From contig NZ_JABWCU010000009.1 of assembly GCF_018491765.1 (NCBI RefSeq), forward strand, positions 124,001 through 188,000: a stretch of 64,000 bases of DNA, given 5' to 3'. Shown one piece after another: positions 33,053-42,735 of this stretch. This DNA is from Novosphingobium profundi. GTDB lineage: Bacteria; Pseudomonadota; Alphaproteobacteria; Sphingomonadales; Sphingomonadaceae. Both the position numbers and the translations under genes were made by a program. The notes under the pieces are model-generated. The model was not told the DNA's origin, did not search any database, and saw only the letters and a list, made by a program, of their open reading frames with translations. Position 1 is the stretch's first letter, and each line of letters begins with the position of its first letter.

Positions 33053-33961
33053 TCAGGAACGCACCCAGGCCTGCTCGTCAATGCCCAGAAGGCGCAGCAC
33101 GTCGGTCAGGTCGCCGCGGTCGATCCAGCCATTTGCGGCGAGGCGCGCCTTGGGTTTGGCATGATAGGCGATACCGTAGGTCGAGGCCTCCAGCATCGGA
33201 ATGTCGTTTGCTCCGTCACCCGTCGCCAGGCTCGGCACAAAGGCATCCGGACCGAACGTGCCAGCGCTCTGGATCGCCGCGATCTCGGCGAGCAGGGTCG
33301 CCTTCTTGACCGAACTGTCGACCACCGGCCCGGCGAGATCTCCGGTCAGCTTACCATCGGCCACGCCCAGGCGATTGCCTACGACGTGCTCAAAGCCCAG
33401 CATCGCCGCGATCGGATCGGCGAAATGGTGGAAGCCGCCGGTCACCAGGACCGTGCGGCAGCCCAGCTTCTTGAGCGTTTCGACCAGCGTCTTGGCGCCG
33501 GGCATCGGGCGGATGCGTTCGGCGAGGCAATCGTCGACTGCGGTCTCGCGAAGGCCCGCAAGCAGCCCCACGCGCTCACGCAGCGCCGATTCGAAATCGA
33601 GCTCGCCCTGCATCGCGCGCTCGGTGATGTCGGCGATCTTTTCCTTGAGCCCCGCAAAGTCGGCCAGTTCGTCGATGCATTCCTGCCCGATCATGGTCGA
33701 ATCCATGTCCGAGATGAAGACCTTGGGCACGATCGGCTCGTGGTCGGTGACAAGGCCGTCGCTGGGGCTGAAGTGGGCGTCGAGCGCGGCGCGCAGCACG
33801 CCTTCGTTGCCGTCGGGCGAACCGATCTGCATCGTACGGTCGCAGAAATCGAGCATGGTCGCCGAAGCGAGGCGCACCCCGCCCTGCTCCATCTCGGCGC
33901 GCGCCGTGTCGATTTTTGCCGAGAGATTTTCCGCGTCTGCTATCAGCCGGGCGATGAGCAC
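33053..33961 (-). CDS. serB: Phosphoserine phosphatase
   Basis: 302 residues from GTG 33961, which has AAGGA 8 bases upstream and begins with the family's [13 protein letters not shown]. The open frame continues further upstream, but those codons are antisense to miaA and lack family similarity. HAD-phosphatase motifs: [19 protein letters not shown] (nucleophile Asp), [10 protein letters not shown], and [10 protein letters not shown]. It makes serine from phosphoserine. The N-terminal 80 residues are an ACT-like domain. It is divergent from miaA with start regions within 49 bases. Confidence 0.93.
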   Translation of the reverse strand: MLIARLIADAENLSAKIDTARAEMEQGGVRLASATMLDFCDRTMQIGSPDGNEGVLRAALDAHFSPSDGLVTDHEPIVPKVFISDMDSTMIGQECIDELADFAGLKEKIADITERAMQGELDFESALRERVGLLAGLRETAVDDCLAERIRPMPGAKTLVETLKKLGCRTVLVTGGFHHFADPIAAMLGFEHVVGNRLGVADGKLTGDLAGPVVDSSVKKATLLAEIAAIQSAGTFGPDAFVPSLATGDGANDIPMLEASTYGIAYHAKPKARLAANGWIDRGDLTDVLRLLGIDEQAWVRS

Positions 33962-34010
33962 TGCCAAATTCCTTGATGCTATCGGTGATTCATTCGGAAC
34001 CGGGGCCGAC

Positions 34011-34949
34011 GTGCGGCCTCCGCTCGCGCTCATTGCAGGGCCGACGGCCAGCGGCAAGAGCGATTGTGCGGTGGCGCTCGCGCGCGAGTTGCAAGACCGG
34101 GGCCGCAGCGCCGTCATCGTCAACGCCGACGCCTCGCAGGTCTACGCCGACATCCCGATCCTGAGCGCCTGTCCAAGCGAAGACGAACGCGGCGGGATCG
34201 ACCATCGCCTGTTCGGCACCTGGGACGCGGCCGAAAGCTGCTCCGCCGCCGACTGGGCGAACGCCGCGGCCCGCGAGATCGCCGCCATCCACGCGCAAGG
34301 CGCGGTCCCCATTCTGGTGGGCGGCACCGGCCTATATATTCGAACCCTGCTCGATGGCATCGCCCCGATCCCGCCGATCGATCCCGAAATCCGCGAGGCC
34401 GTCCGCGCGCTTCCCGTCGCCGAGGCGCATGCCGCGCTAACTCGCGAAGACCCGGAGCGCGCCATGCGGCTTGCCCCTGCCGACACCACCCGCGTCGCGC
34501 GCGCGCTCGAGGTCGTGCGCTCGACCGGGCGTCCGCTCGCCCACTGGCAGGCGCGCAAGGAAGGCGGCATCGGCGAGACGGTCACGCTTTTTCCCGCCAT
34601 CCTCATGCCCGAGCGCCAATGGCTCTATGATAGGTGCGATTTGCGCTTCGCGCGCATGATCGAGGCCGGAGCCCTCGAGGAAGTGCGCAAGCTGCTTGCC
34701 CGCGACCTCTCCCCTGACCTTCCCGCGATGCGCGCAATCGGGGTGCCCGAACTTGCCGAGCACTTGCGCGGGGCGATCGCACTCGACGAAGCCATGGCCC
34801 GCGGCGCACAGGCCACGCGGCGCTACGCCAAGCGGCAATTCACCTGGCTGCGCCACCAGCCCCCGGGAGATTGGCTCCGAATTGAAGTTGAAAATTACAC
34901 CCTGAAGTCGATATGCGATATTTTATTTCGACGTTTTGGGTTGACGTGA
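34011..34949 (+). CDS. miaA: tRNA dimethylallyltransferase
   Basis: 312 residues from GTG 34011. The P-loop is [42 protein letters not shown] and [17 protein letters not shown] follow, with [11 protein letters not shown] near the C-terminus. It adds an isopentenyl group to A37 of UNN-reading tRNAs. An in-frame ATG at 33954 would overlap the start of divergent serB by 8 bases; its 19 extra codons have poor G/C at third positions and precede the usual family start, so GTG 34011 is preferred. Confidence 0.92.
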   Translation: MRPPLALIAGPTASGKSDCAVALARELQDRGRSAVIVNADASQVYADIPILSACPSEDERGGIDHRLFGTWDAAESCSAADWANAAAREIAAIHAQGAVPILVGGTGLYIRTLLDGIAPIPPIDPEIREAVRALPVAEAHAALTREDPERAMRLAPADTTRVARALEVVRSTGRPLAHWQARKEGGIGETVTLFPAILMPERQWLYDRCDLRFARMIEAGALEEVRKLLARDLSPDLPAMRAIGVPELAEHLRGAIALDEAMARGAQATRRYAKRQFTWLRHQPPGDWLRIEVENYTLKSICDILFRRFGLT

Positions 34950-34969
34950 TATTTCGCAATGCCTAAAGG
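34941..34969 (+). promoter_or_regulatory. Candidate ilvB promoter
   Basis: TTGACG (34941-34946, overlapping the miaA stop) and TAAAGG (34964-34969) are 17 bases apart, matching the pattern at carA and the tRNA array. The -10 lies in a 14-base string, AATGCCTAAAGGCT, that recurs upstream of the pirin gene. Confidence 0.5.
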
Positions 34970-34979
34970 CTCCCCATCG

Positions 34980-35125
34980 AGCCCTTGGAAGTTGGGCTGG
35001 GAGGAGAGGATGACCCGGCGCGGCGATTGTCGTGCCGGGTCCGCTTCTTTGGAGGAATATCCTCCTGACTTATCCATCTCGTGTGTGGCGGATTTCCGCG
35101 GCCTCGAGGAAAAAAGGAACGTAGT
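34980..35125 (+). promoter_or_regulatory. Structured leader of ilvB with an overlapping small frame
   Basis: Three hairpins are visible: AGCCC/GGGCT (34980-34998); ACCCGGCGCG/CGTGCCGGGT (35013-35040, 10 bp); and GGAGGA-ATA-TCCTCC (35051-35065). A 39-codon frame starts at ATG 35010, directly after GGGAGGAGAGG, and ends at TGA 35127-35129, overlapping the ilvB GTG by four bases. The peptide ([20 protein letters not shown] and on) is not rich in Leu, Ile or Val, apart from one rare TTA Leu with ATC and GTG nearby, so classical attenuation is doubtful, but coupling to ilvB is possible. Confidence 0.4.
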
Positions 35126-36868
35126 GTGAGTGACGAGCGCAGTGGCGCCAACATCCTGGTCGAAAGCCTGGTCCGGCAGGGCGTCGAATTCGTTTTCGGC
35201 TATCCCGGCGGCGCCGTGCTACCGATCTACGATGCCCTATTCGGTGATGAGCGCCTGCGTCACATCCTCGTACGGCACGAAGCCGGTGCAGCCCACGCCG
35301 CGGAAGGCTACGCGCGTTCGACCGGCAAGCCCGGCGTCGTCCTCGTCACCTCGGGCCCGGGCGCGACCAACGCGATCACCGGCATCGCCGATGCCTACAT
35401 GGATTCGATCCCGCTGGTCATCATCTCGGGCCAGGTCGCGACCAACCTGATCGGTTCGGACGGCTTCCAGGAAGCCGACACCGTTGGCATCTCGCGCCAC
35501 TGCACCAAGCACAACTACCTGGTGAAGGACCCGGCGGACCTCGCCGCGGTCATCGACGAGGCGTTCCAGATCGCGACCACCGGCCGCCCCGGCCCGGTCC
35601 TCATCGATATTCCCAAGAACGTCCAGGTCGCGACCGCTCCCTGGAGCGACGGCCCGATCCAGCGTCGCGACCGCTACGCCCCGCGCCTGCGCGCCGAAGC
35701 GAGCGAGATCGAGCAGGCGATCGCGATGATCGCCGATGCCCGTGCCCCCGTGCTCTACACCGGCGGCGGCGTCATCAATTCGGGCCCGCGCGCCACGCAG
35801 CTGCTGCGCGAGCTTCAGGCGAAGACGGGCGCTCCGGTCACCTCGACGCTGATGGGCCTGGGGGCCTTCCCGGCCGACAGCTCGGACTGGCTCGGCATGC
35901 TCGGCATGCACGGCACTTACGAGGCCAACCTGGCGATGAACCAGGCGGACCTGATCGTCTGCGTCGGCGCCCGCTTCGACGACCGCGTCACCGGCCGCCT
36001 CGACGCCTTCGCGCCCAATTCAAAGAAGATCCACATCGACATCGACCGCGCCTCGATCAACAAGATCGTGCCCGTCGACCTGCCGCTGGTCGGCGACTGC
36101 GCCGAGATCCTCACCCAGCTTCTCGAAGCCTGGGGCGATCGCAAAGGACAGGATCTTTCGGGCTGGAAGAGCCGGATCGACGGCTGGCGCGAGCGCAACA
36201 GCCTGGCCTATCCCGGTAACGCGCAGGCGATCATGCCCCAGCTCGCGGTCGAACGCCTGTTCGCGCTGACCAAGGCCAAGGATCCGATCATCGCCACCGA
36301 AGTGGGCCAGCACCAGATGTGGGCCGCGCAGTACTTCCACTTCTTCGGTCCGAACAAGTGGCTGACCTCGGGCGGCCTTGGCACGATGGGCTACGGCCTG
36401 CCCGCCGCGATCGGCGCACAGCTCGGCAACCCCGACAGCCTGGTCATCGACATCGCGGGCGACGCCTCGATCCAGATGAACATCCAGGAGATGGGCACCG
36501 CCAGCCAGTACCGCCTGCCGGTCAAGGTTTTCATCCTCAACAACGAGTGGATGGGAATGGTCCGCCAGTGGCAGGAGCTCACCTACGAGAGCCGCTACTC
36601 GAACTCCTACTCGAGCAGCCTGCCCGACTTCGTGACGCTTGCCGAGGCCTATGGCTGGAAGGGCATCCGCATCGAGAACGAGAGCCAGCTCGACGCCGGC
36701 ATCGAGGCCATGATCGCGCACAACGGCCCGGTCATCGTCGATTGCCGCGTCGCCAAGGAATCGAATTGCTTCCCGATGATCCCCTCGGGCGCGGCGCATA
36801 CCGAGATGATCCTTTACGGCGATGCCGTCGCGGGCACGCTCGACGACGCCGCCAAGGCGCTCGTCTGA
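35126..36868 (+). CDS. ilvB: Acetolactate synthase, large (catalytic) subunit
   Basis: 580 residues from GTG 35126, with AGGAA 6 bases upstream. The ThDP-enzyme layout is complete: N-terminal pyrimidine domain ([32 protein letters not shown] with catalytic Glu), central FAD-type domain, and C-terminal pyrophosphate domain ([30 protein letters not shown]). It condenses pyruvate (or with 2-oxobutyrate) as the first common step to valine, leucine and isoleucine. It is followed by ilvN after 28 bases. Confidence 0.97.
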   Translation: MSDERSGANILVESLVRQGVEFVFGYPGGAVLPIYDALFGDERLRHILVRHEAGAAHAAEGYARSTGKPGVVLVTSGPGATNAITGIADAYMDSIPLVIISGQVATNLIGSDGFQEADTVGISRHCTKHNYLVKDPADLAAVIDEAFQIATTGRPGPVLIDIPKNVQVATAPWSDGPIQRRDRYAPRLRAEASEIEQAIAMIADARAPVLYTGGGVINSGPRATQLLRELQAKTGAPVTSTLMGLGAFPADSSDWLGMLGMHGTYEANLAMNQADLIVCVGARFDDRVTGRLDAFAPNSKKIHIDIDRASINKIVPVDLPLVGDCAEILTQLLEAWGDRKGQDLSGWKSRIDGWRERNSLAYPGNAQAIMPQLAVERLFALTKAKDPIIATEVGQHQMWAAQYFHFFGPNKWLTSGGLGTMGYGLPAAIGAQLGNPDSLVIDIAGDASIQMNIQEMGTASQYRLPVKVFILNNEWMGMVRQWQELTYESRYSNSYSSSLPDFVTLAEAYGWKGIRIENESQLDAGIEAMIAHNGPVIVDCRVAKESNCFPMIPSGAAHTEMILYGDAVAGTLDDAAKALV

Positions 36869-36896
36869 GCGCTCCGAAGCGAATTCAGGAAGAGTT

Positions 36897-37415
36897 ATGA
36901 CGCACATCAAGCAAGAGGTCGAGGAACGCCACGTCCTGACCGTCATGGTCGACAACGAGGCCGGTATCCTCGCCAAGATCGCGGGTCTGTTCACCGCGCG
37001 CGGCTACAACATCGACAGCCTGACCGTGGCCGACATCACCGAGAACCACTCGGTGAGCCGGATCACGATCGTCACCCACGGCCCGCCGAGCCAGATCGAC
37101 CAGATCCACGCCCAGCTCGAGCGCCTCGTGCCCGTACACAAGGTGGTCGACCTGACCGAGGCCGGCCCCCACGTGCAGCGCGAACTCGCGCTCATCAAGG
37201 TGGCGGGCGTGGGCGAAAAGCGTGTCGAGGCGCTGCGCGTCGCCGACGTGTTCCGCGCCAAGGCGGTCGACACCACGACCTCCAGTTTCATCTTCGAGCT
37301 GACCGGTTCCCCTGAGAAAATCGACAGCTTCGTGGCCATCATGCGCGAGCTGGGCCTTGTCGAAGTGGGCCGTACCGGCATCGTCGCGATGATCCGGGGC
37401 GCGCAGGAAGCCTGA
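36897..37415 (+). CDS. ilvN: Acetolactate synthase, regulatory subunit
   Basis: 172 residues. The ACT domain is HVLTVMVDNEAGILAKIAGLF and GYNIDSLTV near the N-terminus; the C-terminal half (ELALIKVAGVGEKRVEALRVADVFRAK) is the ALS_ss_C domain. It activates IlvB and confers valine feedback inhibition. AGGAAG lies 5 bases before ATG 36897. Length is that of the IlvH/IlvN type with both domains. Confidence 0.96.
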   Translation: MTHIKQEVEERHVLTVMVDNEAGILAKIAGLFTARGYNIDSLTVADITENHSVSRITIVTHGPPSQIDQIHAQLERLVPVHKVVDLTEAGPHVQRELALIKVAGVGEKRVEALRVADVFRAKAVDTTTSSFIFELTGSPEKIDSFVAIMRELGLVEVGRTGIVAMIRGAQEA

Positions 37416-37431
37416 AAATTATCTGAAACAC

Positions 37432-38565
<1,134 letters not shown>

Positions 38566-38568
38566 TCC

Positions 38569-38621
38569 CTTCCCTTGCCTCGGGGACGCAGGCCATCGTC
38601 TGCGTGCCTGGGCAAGGGAAG
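38569..38621 (+). terminator. Long hairpin after ilvC
   Basis: CTTCCCTTGCC (38569-38579) pairs with GGCAAGGGAAG (38611-38621), with an inner ACGCAG/CTGCGT stem (38586-38605). It begins 4 bases after the ilvC stop. No clean U-tract follows, so termination may need Rho or the next hairpin. Confidence 0.55.
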
Positions 38622-38638
38622 AGCCAGTTCGGCCTTTT

Positions 38639-38672
38639 CGGACCCGACCCTGTTCGTTCAGGGTCGGGTCCG
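38639..38672 (+). terminator. Perfect 14-bp hairpin, possible terminator or RNA stabiliser
   Basis: CGGACCCGACCCTG and its exact complement flank a 6-base loop, TTCGTT. TTTT precedes it, giving AAAA-stem on the minus strand, but no U-tract follows on the plus strand. It is the second strong hairpin between ilvC and the I78-inhibitor gene. Confidence 0.45.
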
Positions 38673-38734
38673 TGCTATTCGGGCAATGGCAATGGCCGCG
38701 AGGCACGCGCGCCCCGAAAGCAGGAACGAGGATC

Positions 38735-39058
38735 ATGATGCGACATCACGCAAGTCTGGCCATCGCCGCCATCACGCTGGCCGGCTGCACGCCGGCAACG
38801 CAAGGAGAAGCGAACATGCCCCCTCCTCCCTCGACCACGCGCCCCGATCCCCAGCCCCTGTGCGGCGCCGAGCTTTACCAGAAGCACGTGGGCGAGGTGG
38901 CAAGCGAAGCGCTGCTCGCCTCGATCCGCGAGACCCAGGGCAAGAAGCCGGTTCGCGTGCTGAAGCCCGGTTCGGTCATGACGATGGATTACCGCGGCGA
39001 CCGTCTCAACGTCGAAGTCGATGCCGACAACGTGATCACACGCCTGCACTGCGGGTGA
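38735..39058 (+). CDS. I78-family peptidase inhibitor lipoprotein
   Basis: About 107 residues from ATG 38735 (or ATG 38738). A lipoprotein signal, MMRHHASLAIAAITLAGCTP, ends in lipobox LAGC. After a Pro-rich linker the I78 inhibitor domain is compact: CGAELYQKHVGEVASEALL, RVLKPGSVMTMDYRGDRLNV and a closing DADNVITRLHCG, with two cysteines likely bridged. I78 members inhibit serine peptidases. AGGAA and GAGG lie upstream. It is placed between two branched-chain amino acid genes without an obvious functional link. Confidence 0.88.
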   Translation: MMRHHASLAIAAITLAGCTPATQGEANMPPPPSTTRPDPQPLCGAELYQKHVGEVASEALLASIRETQGKKPVRVLKPGSVMTMDYRGDRLNVEVDADNVITRLHCG

Positions 39059-39183
39059 TCGCCGTCCGGCCCTGTGCGCGGGCCGGATCCTGCGGGAATC
39101 GTCGCGCCACCCGCACCTTGCCTTGCGCTTTTGGCAGATGAGGACCCTTTACATTGGGCGTCCCAGTGCCCATAGGCTTGCGC

Positions 39184-39234
39184 ATGACTCGTCGTCTCGG
39201 CCTTCTCCTGCGACTTACACGCCCTTGGGCGTGA
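39184..39234 (+). CDS. leuA leader peptide (attenuator)
   Basis: A 16-residue frame, MTRRLGLLLRLTRPWA, with five Leu in seven residues, ends 117 bases before leuA. It is followed by ordered hairpins: CACGCCC/GGGCGTG (39218-39233) over its stop codon, GTGCCGTC/GACGGCGC (39241-39268), and AGCGC-t-GGAC/GTCC-GCGCT (39288-39310). Ribosome stalling at the Leu run under leucine starvation would free the first arm, as in rhizobial and enteric leuA control. The last hairpin lacks a U-tract, so the mechanism could be other than intrinsic termination. Confidence 0.6.
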   Translation: MTRRLGLLLRLTRPWA

Positions 39235-39240
39235 GCTTGC

Positions 39241-39310
39241 GTGCCGTCCTTTCGGTGCGCGACGGCGCTCAAGGGGACCTGATCGAAAGCGCTGGACAGC
39301 GGTCCGCGCT
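39241..39310 (+). promoter_or_regulatory. leuA attenuator hairpins
   Basis: The two downstream stems, 39241-39268 (8 bp with one G-U) and 39288-39310 (5 + 4 bp around a bulged T), sit between the leucine-rich leader peptide and leuA. They are the candidates for antiterminator and terminator, or for sequestering the leuA leader. Confidence 0.45.
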
Positions 39311-39351
39311 ATAAATCCGCAAGAGCCGAATTTCCGAACGAGACACTTCCC

Positions 39352-41040
39352 ATGACTATGCTCAAAGACCCCTCGGTCAAGTATCGCCCCTTCCCGCAGA
39401 TCGAACTGCCCAATCGTCAGTGGCCGTCGAAGACGATCACCAAGGCGCCGCGCTGGCTCTCCACGGACCTGCGCGACGGCAACCAGGCCCTCATCGACCC
39501 GATGGGCGCGGAGAAGAAGACCCGCTTCTTCGACCTCCTGGTCAAGGTCGGCCTCAAGGAGATCGAGGTCGGCTTCCCGAGCGCGGGCGCGACCGAATTC
39601 GACTTCATCCGTGGGCTGGTCGACAGCAACCGCATCCCCGAGGATGTCCTCGTCCAGGTCCTGACCCAGTCGCGCCAGGACCTGATCGAGAAGTCGTTCG
39701 AGAGCCTGGCCGGCGTCCACGAGGCGATCGTCCACGTCTACAACGCGGTCTCGCCGCTGTGGCGCAACGTCGTGTTCGGCATGGACCAGGCCCAGATCCG
39801 CGGCATCGCCGAGAACGGCGCCAGGATCATCCGCGACCAGATCGCCAAGTACCCGCAGACCAAGTGGCACGTCGAATACAGCCCCGAGACCTTCTCGACG
39901 GCCGAACTCGATTTCTCGATCGAGTGCTGCGAAGCGGTGATGAATATTCTCCAGCCCACCCCCGAACACCCGATCATCCTCAACCTGCCGGCAACGGTCG
40001 AGGCGGCAACGCCCAACATCTACGCCGACCAGATCGAGTATTTCTGCAACAACCTGCCCAACCGTGAGAGCGCGGTGATCTCGTTGCACACCCACAACGA
40101 CCGGGGCACCGGCGTCGCCGCGGCGGAGCTGGGCCTGATGGCGGGCGCGGACCGCGTGGAAGGCTGCCTGTTCGGCAACGGCGAACGGACCGGCAACTGC
40201 TGCCTCGTGACCGTGGCCATGAACATGTACACGCAGGGCGTGAACCCCGAACTGGACTTCTCGAACATCGACGAAGTGATCCAGACGGTCGAGTACTGCA
40301 ACCAGCTCAAGGTCCCCGAACGCCACCCTTACGGCGGGGAACTGGTCTTCACCGCGTTCTCGGGCTCGCACCAGGATGCGATCAAGAAGGGCTTTGCCGC
40401 GCAGGAGAACCGCAACGACGAGCTCTGGTCGGTACCCTACCTGCCGATCGATCCGGCGGATCTGGGCCGCGACTACGAGGCGGTCATCCGCGTCAACTCG
40501 CAGTCGGGCAAGGGTGGCTTCGCCTGGGTGATCGAGCAGGACCAGGGCCTCAAGCTCCCCAAGCGCATGCAGGCGCACTTCTCCAAGCACGTCCAGCAGC
40601 TGGCCGACGAACTGGGCCGCGAGCTGCAGGCGGGTGACATCTGGGACGTGTTCCGCGCCGCCTATCGCCTCGATGCTCCGCAGCGCTTCCAGCTGATCGA
40701 CTGGGACGAGGCGCGCAGCGCCGACGGCACGCGCGTCTTTGCCGGCAAGATCGGCGTCGACGGGCAGGAGCAGTCGGTCTCGGGCCGCGGCAAGGGCCTG
40801 ATTTCCTCGATCGTCGCCACGCTCGATGAAGGCTTCGGCGTCAAGCTCGACGTGCGCGACTACGCCGAGCACTCGATGGGCAAGGACTCCAACGCCCGCG
40901 CCGCGGCCTACGTCGAATGCGTCACGCCCGAAGGCCAGGTGATCTGGGGCGTGGGCATCGACGAGGACGTCGCGACCGCCAGCGTGCGTGCGCTGCTGAG
41001 CGCCGCGAACGCGGTCAAGAACGCTGCCGTCCAGACCTGA
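39352..41040 (+). CDS. leuA: 2-Isopropylmalate synthase (long LeuA2-type)
   Basis: 562 residues, the long type. The HMGL-like TIM barrel carries the catalytic motif WLSTDLRDGNQALIDPMG and metal-binding histidines in SLHTHNDRGTGVAAAELGLM; the LeuA C-terminal regulatory domain (GKGLISSIVATLDEGFGVKLDV) starts near residue 470. It condenses acetyl-CoA and 2-oxoisovalerate, committing to leucine. ATG 39352 has no strong Shine-Dalgarno (GAACGAGA at 39335), and a second ATG is at 39358. A terminator follows 25 bases after the stop. Confidence 0.96.
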   Translation: MTMLKDPSVKYRPFPQIELPNRQWPSKTITKAPRWLSTDLRDGNQALIDPMGAEKKTRFFDLLVKVGLKEIEVGFPSAGATEFDFIRGLVDSNRIPEDVLVQVLTQSRQDLIEKSFESLAGVHEAIVHVYNAVSPLWRNVVFGMDQAQIRGIAENGARIIRDQIAKYPQTKWHVEYSPETFSTAELDFSIECCEAVMNILQPTPEHPIILNLPATVEAATPNIYADQIEYFCNNLPNRESAVISLHTHNDRGTGVAAAELGLMAGADRVEGCLFGNGERTGNCCLVTVAMNMYTQGVNPELDFSNIDEVIQTVEYCNQLKVPERHPYGGELVFTAFSGSHQDAIKKGFAAQENRNDELWSVPYLPIDPADLGRDYEAVIRVNSQSGKGGFAWVIEQDQGLKLPKRMQAHFSKHVQQLADELGRELQAGDIWDVFRAAYRLDAPQRFQLIDWDEARSADGTRVFAGKIGVDGQEQSVSGRGKGLISSIVATLDEGFGVKLDVRDYAEHSMGKDSNARAAAYVECVTPEGQVIWGVGIDEDVATASVRALLSAANAVKNAAVQT

Positions 41041-41064
41041 TTTCAGGCGCACCGCAATTCTGAA

Positions 41065-41098
41065 CGGGCCGGAGCCAAGCTCCGGCCCGATTTCGTTT
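41065..41098 (+). terminator. Rho-independent terminator after leuA
   Basis: CGGGCCGGAGC and GCTCCGGCCCG form an 11-bp stem with loop CAA, followed by ATTTCGTTT. Confidence 0.85.
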
Positions 41099-41223
41099 GA
41101 CCGTTGCTCTTCCGACCCATCCCTATTGGGAAAATATCTTCCCTATACGTAAAGCAATCTCGACAGCCTCCCTCACCTCGCTTATGCCCTTAGGCAAAAG
41201 CCATATAGGTCTGGAAGAGAGAG
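41099..41223 (+). promoter_or_regulatory. Promoter region of nitronate monooxygenase gene
   Basis: TTGACC (41097-41102) and CCCTAT (41121-41126) are 18 bases apart. Further down, AATATCTTCCCTATACGT (41133-41150) recurs with one mismatch upstream of pirin and dnaE2, and TATGCCCTTAGGC (41183-41195) resembles the TGCCTAAAGGC strings at ilvB and pirin. These look like shared promoter or operator pieces, of unknown regulator. Confidence 0.35.
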
Positions 41224-42198
41224 ATGCCCGAAACCGAAATTCCCAGCGTCACCGCCGCGCGCCTGCTCAAGGGCCTGCGTTTGCCGGTGATCGCCGCCCC
41301 GATGTTCATCGTCTCGGGCCCCGAACTCGTGATTGCGCAAGTCCGCGCAGGCGTGATCGGCAGCTTTCCCGCGCTCAACGCACGCCCCGCCAGCCAGCTC
41401 GACGAATGGCTTCACCGGATCACCGAGGAAACCCGCGGCTGCACCGCGCCCTTCGCGGTGAACCTCATCGTCCACAAGTCGAACACTCGCCTGGAAGAGG
41501 ACCTCGCCGTCCTCGCCAAGTGGAAGGTGCCGCTGGTGATCACCTCGCTTGGTGCCAACGTCGAGGTCAACAAAGCCGTCCATGATTGGGGCGGCGTGGT
41601 CATGCACGACGTGATCGATGATTTTTTCGCCCGCAAGGCGATCGACAAGGGCGCCGACGGACTGATCGCGGTCGCGGCCGGGGCCGGTGGTCACGCCGGG
41701 CGCCAGTCGCCCTTCGCGCTCGTGCAGGAAATCCGCAGCTGGTTCGACGGCCCCCTTGCGCTTTCCGGCGCGATCGCCAACGGCCGCGCGATCCTCTCCG
41801 CCCAGGCGATGGGTGCGGATTTCGGCTATATCGGGACGCCCTGGATCGCCACCGAGGAAGCCCACGCCATCGAAGGCTATAAGCAGGCCATCGTCGAAGG
41901 GCGCGCCGCCGACATCGTCAACTCCAGCCTGTTCACCGGCGTTCACGGCAATTACCTGCGCGCCTCGATCGTCGCGGCCGGGCTCGATCCCGACAACCTG
42001 CCCGAGGGCGACAAGAGCCAGATGGACTTCGGCTCGGGCGGCAACACCGCCGCCAAGGCCTGGAAGGACATCTGGGGCGCGGGACAGGGCATCGGCGCGG
42101 TCGAGGCGGTCGAGCCGGTGGCGCTGCGCGTCGACAGGCTCGAGCGCGAGTATCAGTTGGCCTTGGCAAGCCTGCGCGCGCGCACCGGCATGGCCTGA
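41224..42198 (+). CDS. Nitronate monooxygenase-type flavoprotein
   Basis: 324 residues, TIM barrel of the 2-nitropropane dioxygenase/NMO family. PVIAAPMFIVSGPELVIA opens the barrel; APFAVNLIVHKSN, GADGLIAVAAGAGGHAGR (phosphate/FMN loop) and GADFGYIGTPWIATEEA are conserved. Members oxidise alkyl nitronates or reduce enoyl substrates with FMN. GGAAGAGAG lies before the ATG. The 3' end overlaps the convergent AHH-nuclease gene by 46 bases. Confidence 0.92.
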   Translation: MPETEIPSVTAARLLKGLRLPVIAAPMFIVSGPELVIAQVRAGVIGSFPALNARPASQLDEWLHRITEETRGCTAPFAVNLIVHKSNTRLEEDLAVLAKWKVPLVITSLGANVEVNKAVHDWGGVVMHDVIDDFFARKAIDKGADGLIAVAAGAGGHAGRQSPFALVQEIRSWFDGPLALSGAIANGRAILSAQAMGADFGYIGTPWIATEEAHAIEGYKQAIVEGRAADIVNSSLFTGVHGNYLRASIVAAGLDPDNLPEGDKSQMDFGSGGNTAAKAWKDIWGAGQGIGAVEAVEPVALRVDRLEREYQLALASLRARTGMA

Positions 42199-42722
42199 AT
42201 GGTCCCGTCGGGTGTGATCGCGCAAACCGGCGTGGCCGCCCACAGGGCCTCGGCCATCTGGTCAAGCTCCTGGAAATCGCGGCTGGCGGGGTCGTAGCGA
42301 TTGAGCAATGGCCTGTGTCCGCGCGTGTCGAGCAGAAAGCGGCGCAAGGCACGCTGGAGCAAGGCCAGGCGCATCTGCGCCTGCGCCCTTGCCACCCGGC
42401 CATCGCGAAGGCGTTCGCGTGACCAGCCCGCCTCGATCTGCCCGATCCGCAGCGCGACGAGCTCGCTGTACCGGTGGTGCGGTCCTCGGTGGAGGGGCAG
42501 GCCGAGCCGCAGTGCGGCGCCTTCGCGGCACGGCAGGAGCATGCCGTTCTCGCGAAAATCCTCGAAACGTGTGTCGTGATCGCCGATCTCGCCGAACATT
42601 TTCTGGAAGCCGGTCGTCGAGAGCAGTTGCCGGGGCAGAAGGTGGTGCCGCTGGAGGCCGGGATCGTAGCCCGGTTCATTCCGCCTATTGACCGAACGAA
42701 ACGAAAGAAATCCGCGCCTCAA
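42153..42722 (-). CDS. AHH-domain (HNH/EndoVII fold) nuclease
   Basis: 189 residues. The core is RNEPGYDPGLQRHHLLPRQLL, then FRENGMLLPC and LGLPLHRGPHHRYSELV. The HH pair and the later H-x5-H match the AHH nuclease family of the HNH/EndoVII superfamily, many members of which are toxins of polymorphic or secreted systems. It lacks a signal peptide or delivery domain. The only start that keeps the catalytic histidines is TTG 42722. The stop overlaps convergent nmo by 46 bases. It begins 13 bases after the stop of the gene upstream, with which it forms a two-gene unit. Confidence 0.8.
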   Translation of the reverse strand: MRRGFLSFRSVNRRNEPGYDPGLQRHHLLPRQLLSTTGFQKMFGEIGDHDTRFEDFRENGMLLPCREGAALRLGLPLHRGPHHRYSELVALRIGQIEAGWSRERLRDGRVARAQAQMRLALLQRALRRFLLDTRGHRPLLNRYDPASRDFQELDQMAEALWAATPVCAITPDGTIQAMPVRARRLAKAN

Positions 42723-42735
42723 GCCCCGTGCGACC

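Noticed and set aside
41133..41150. A third LexA box upstream of nmo
   Set aside because: The flanking half-sites are CTTC and GTAA, not GTTC-N7-GTTC; kept only as a repeated string of unknown meaning.
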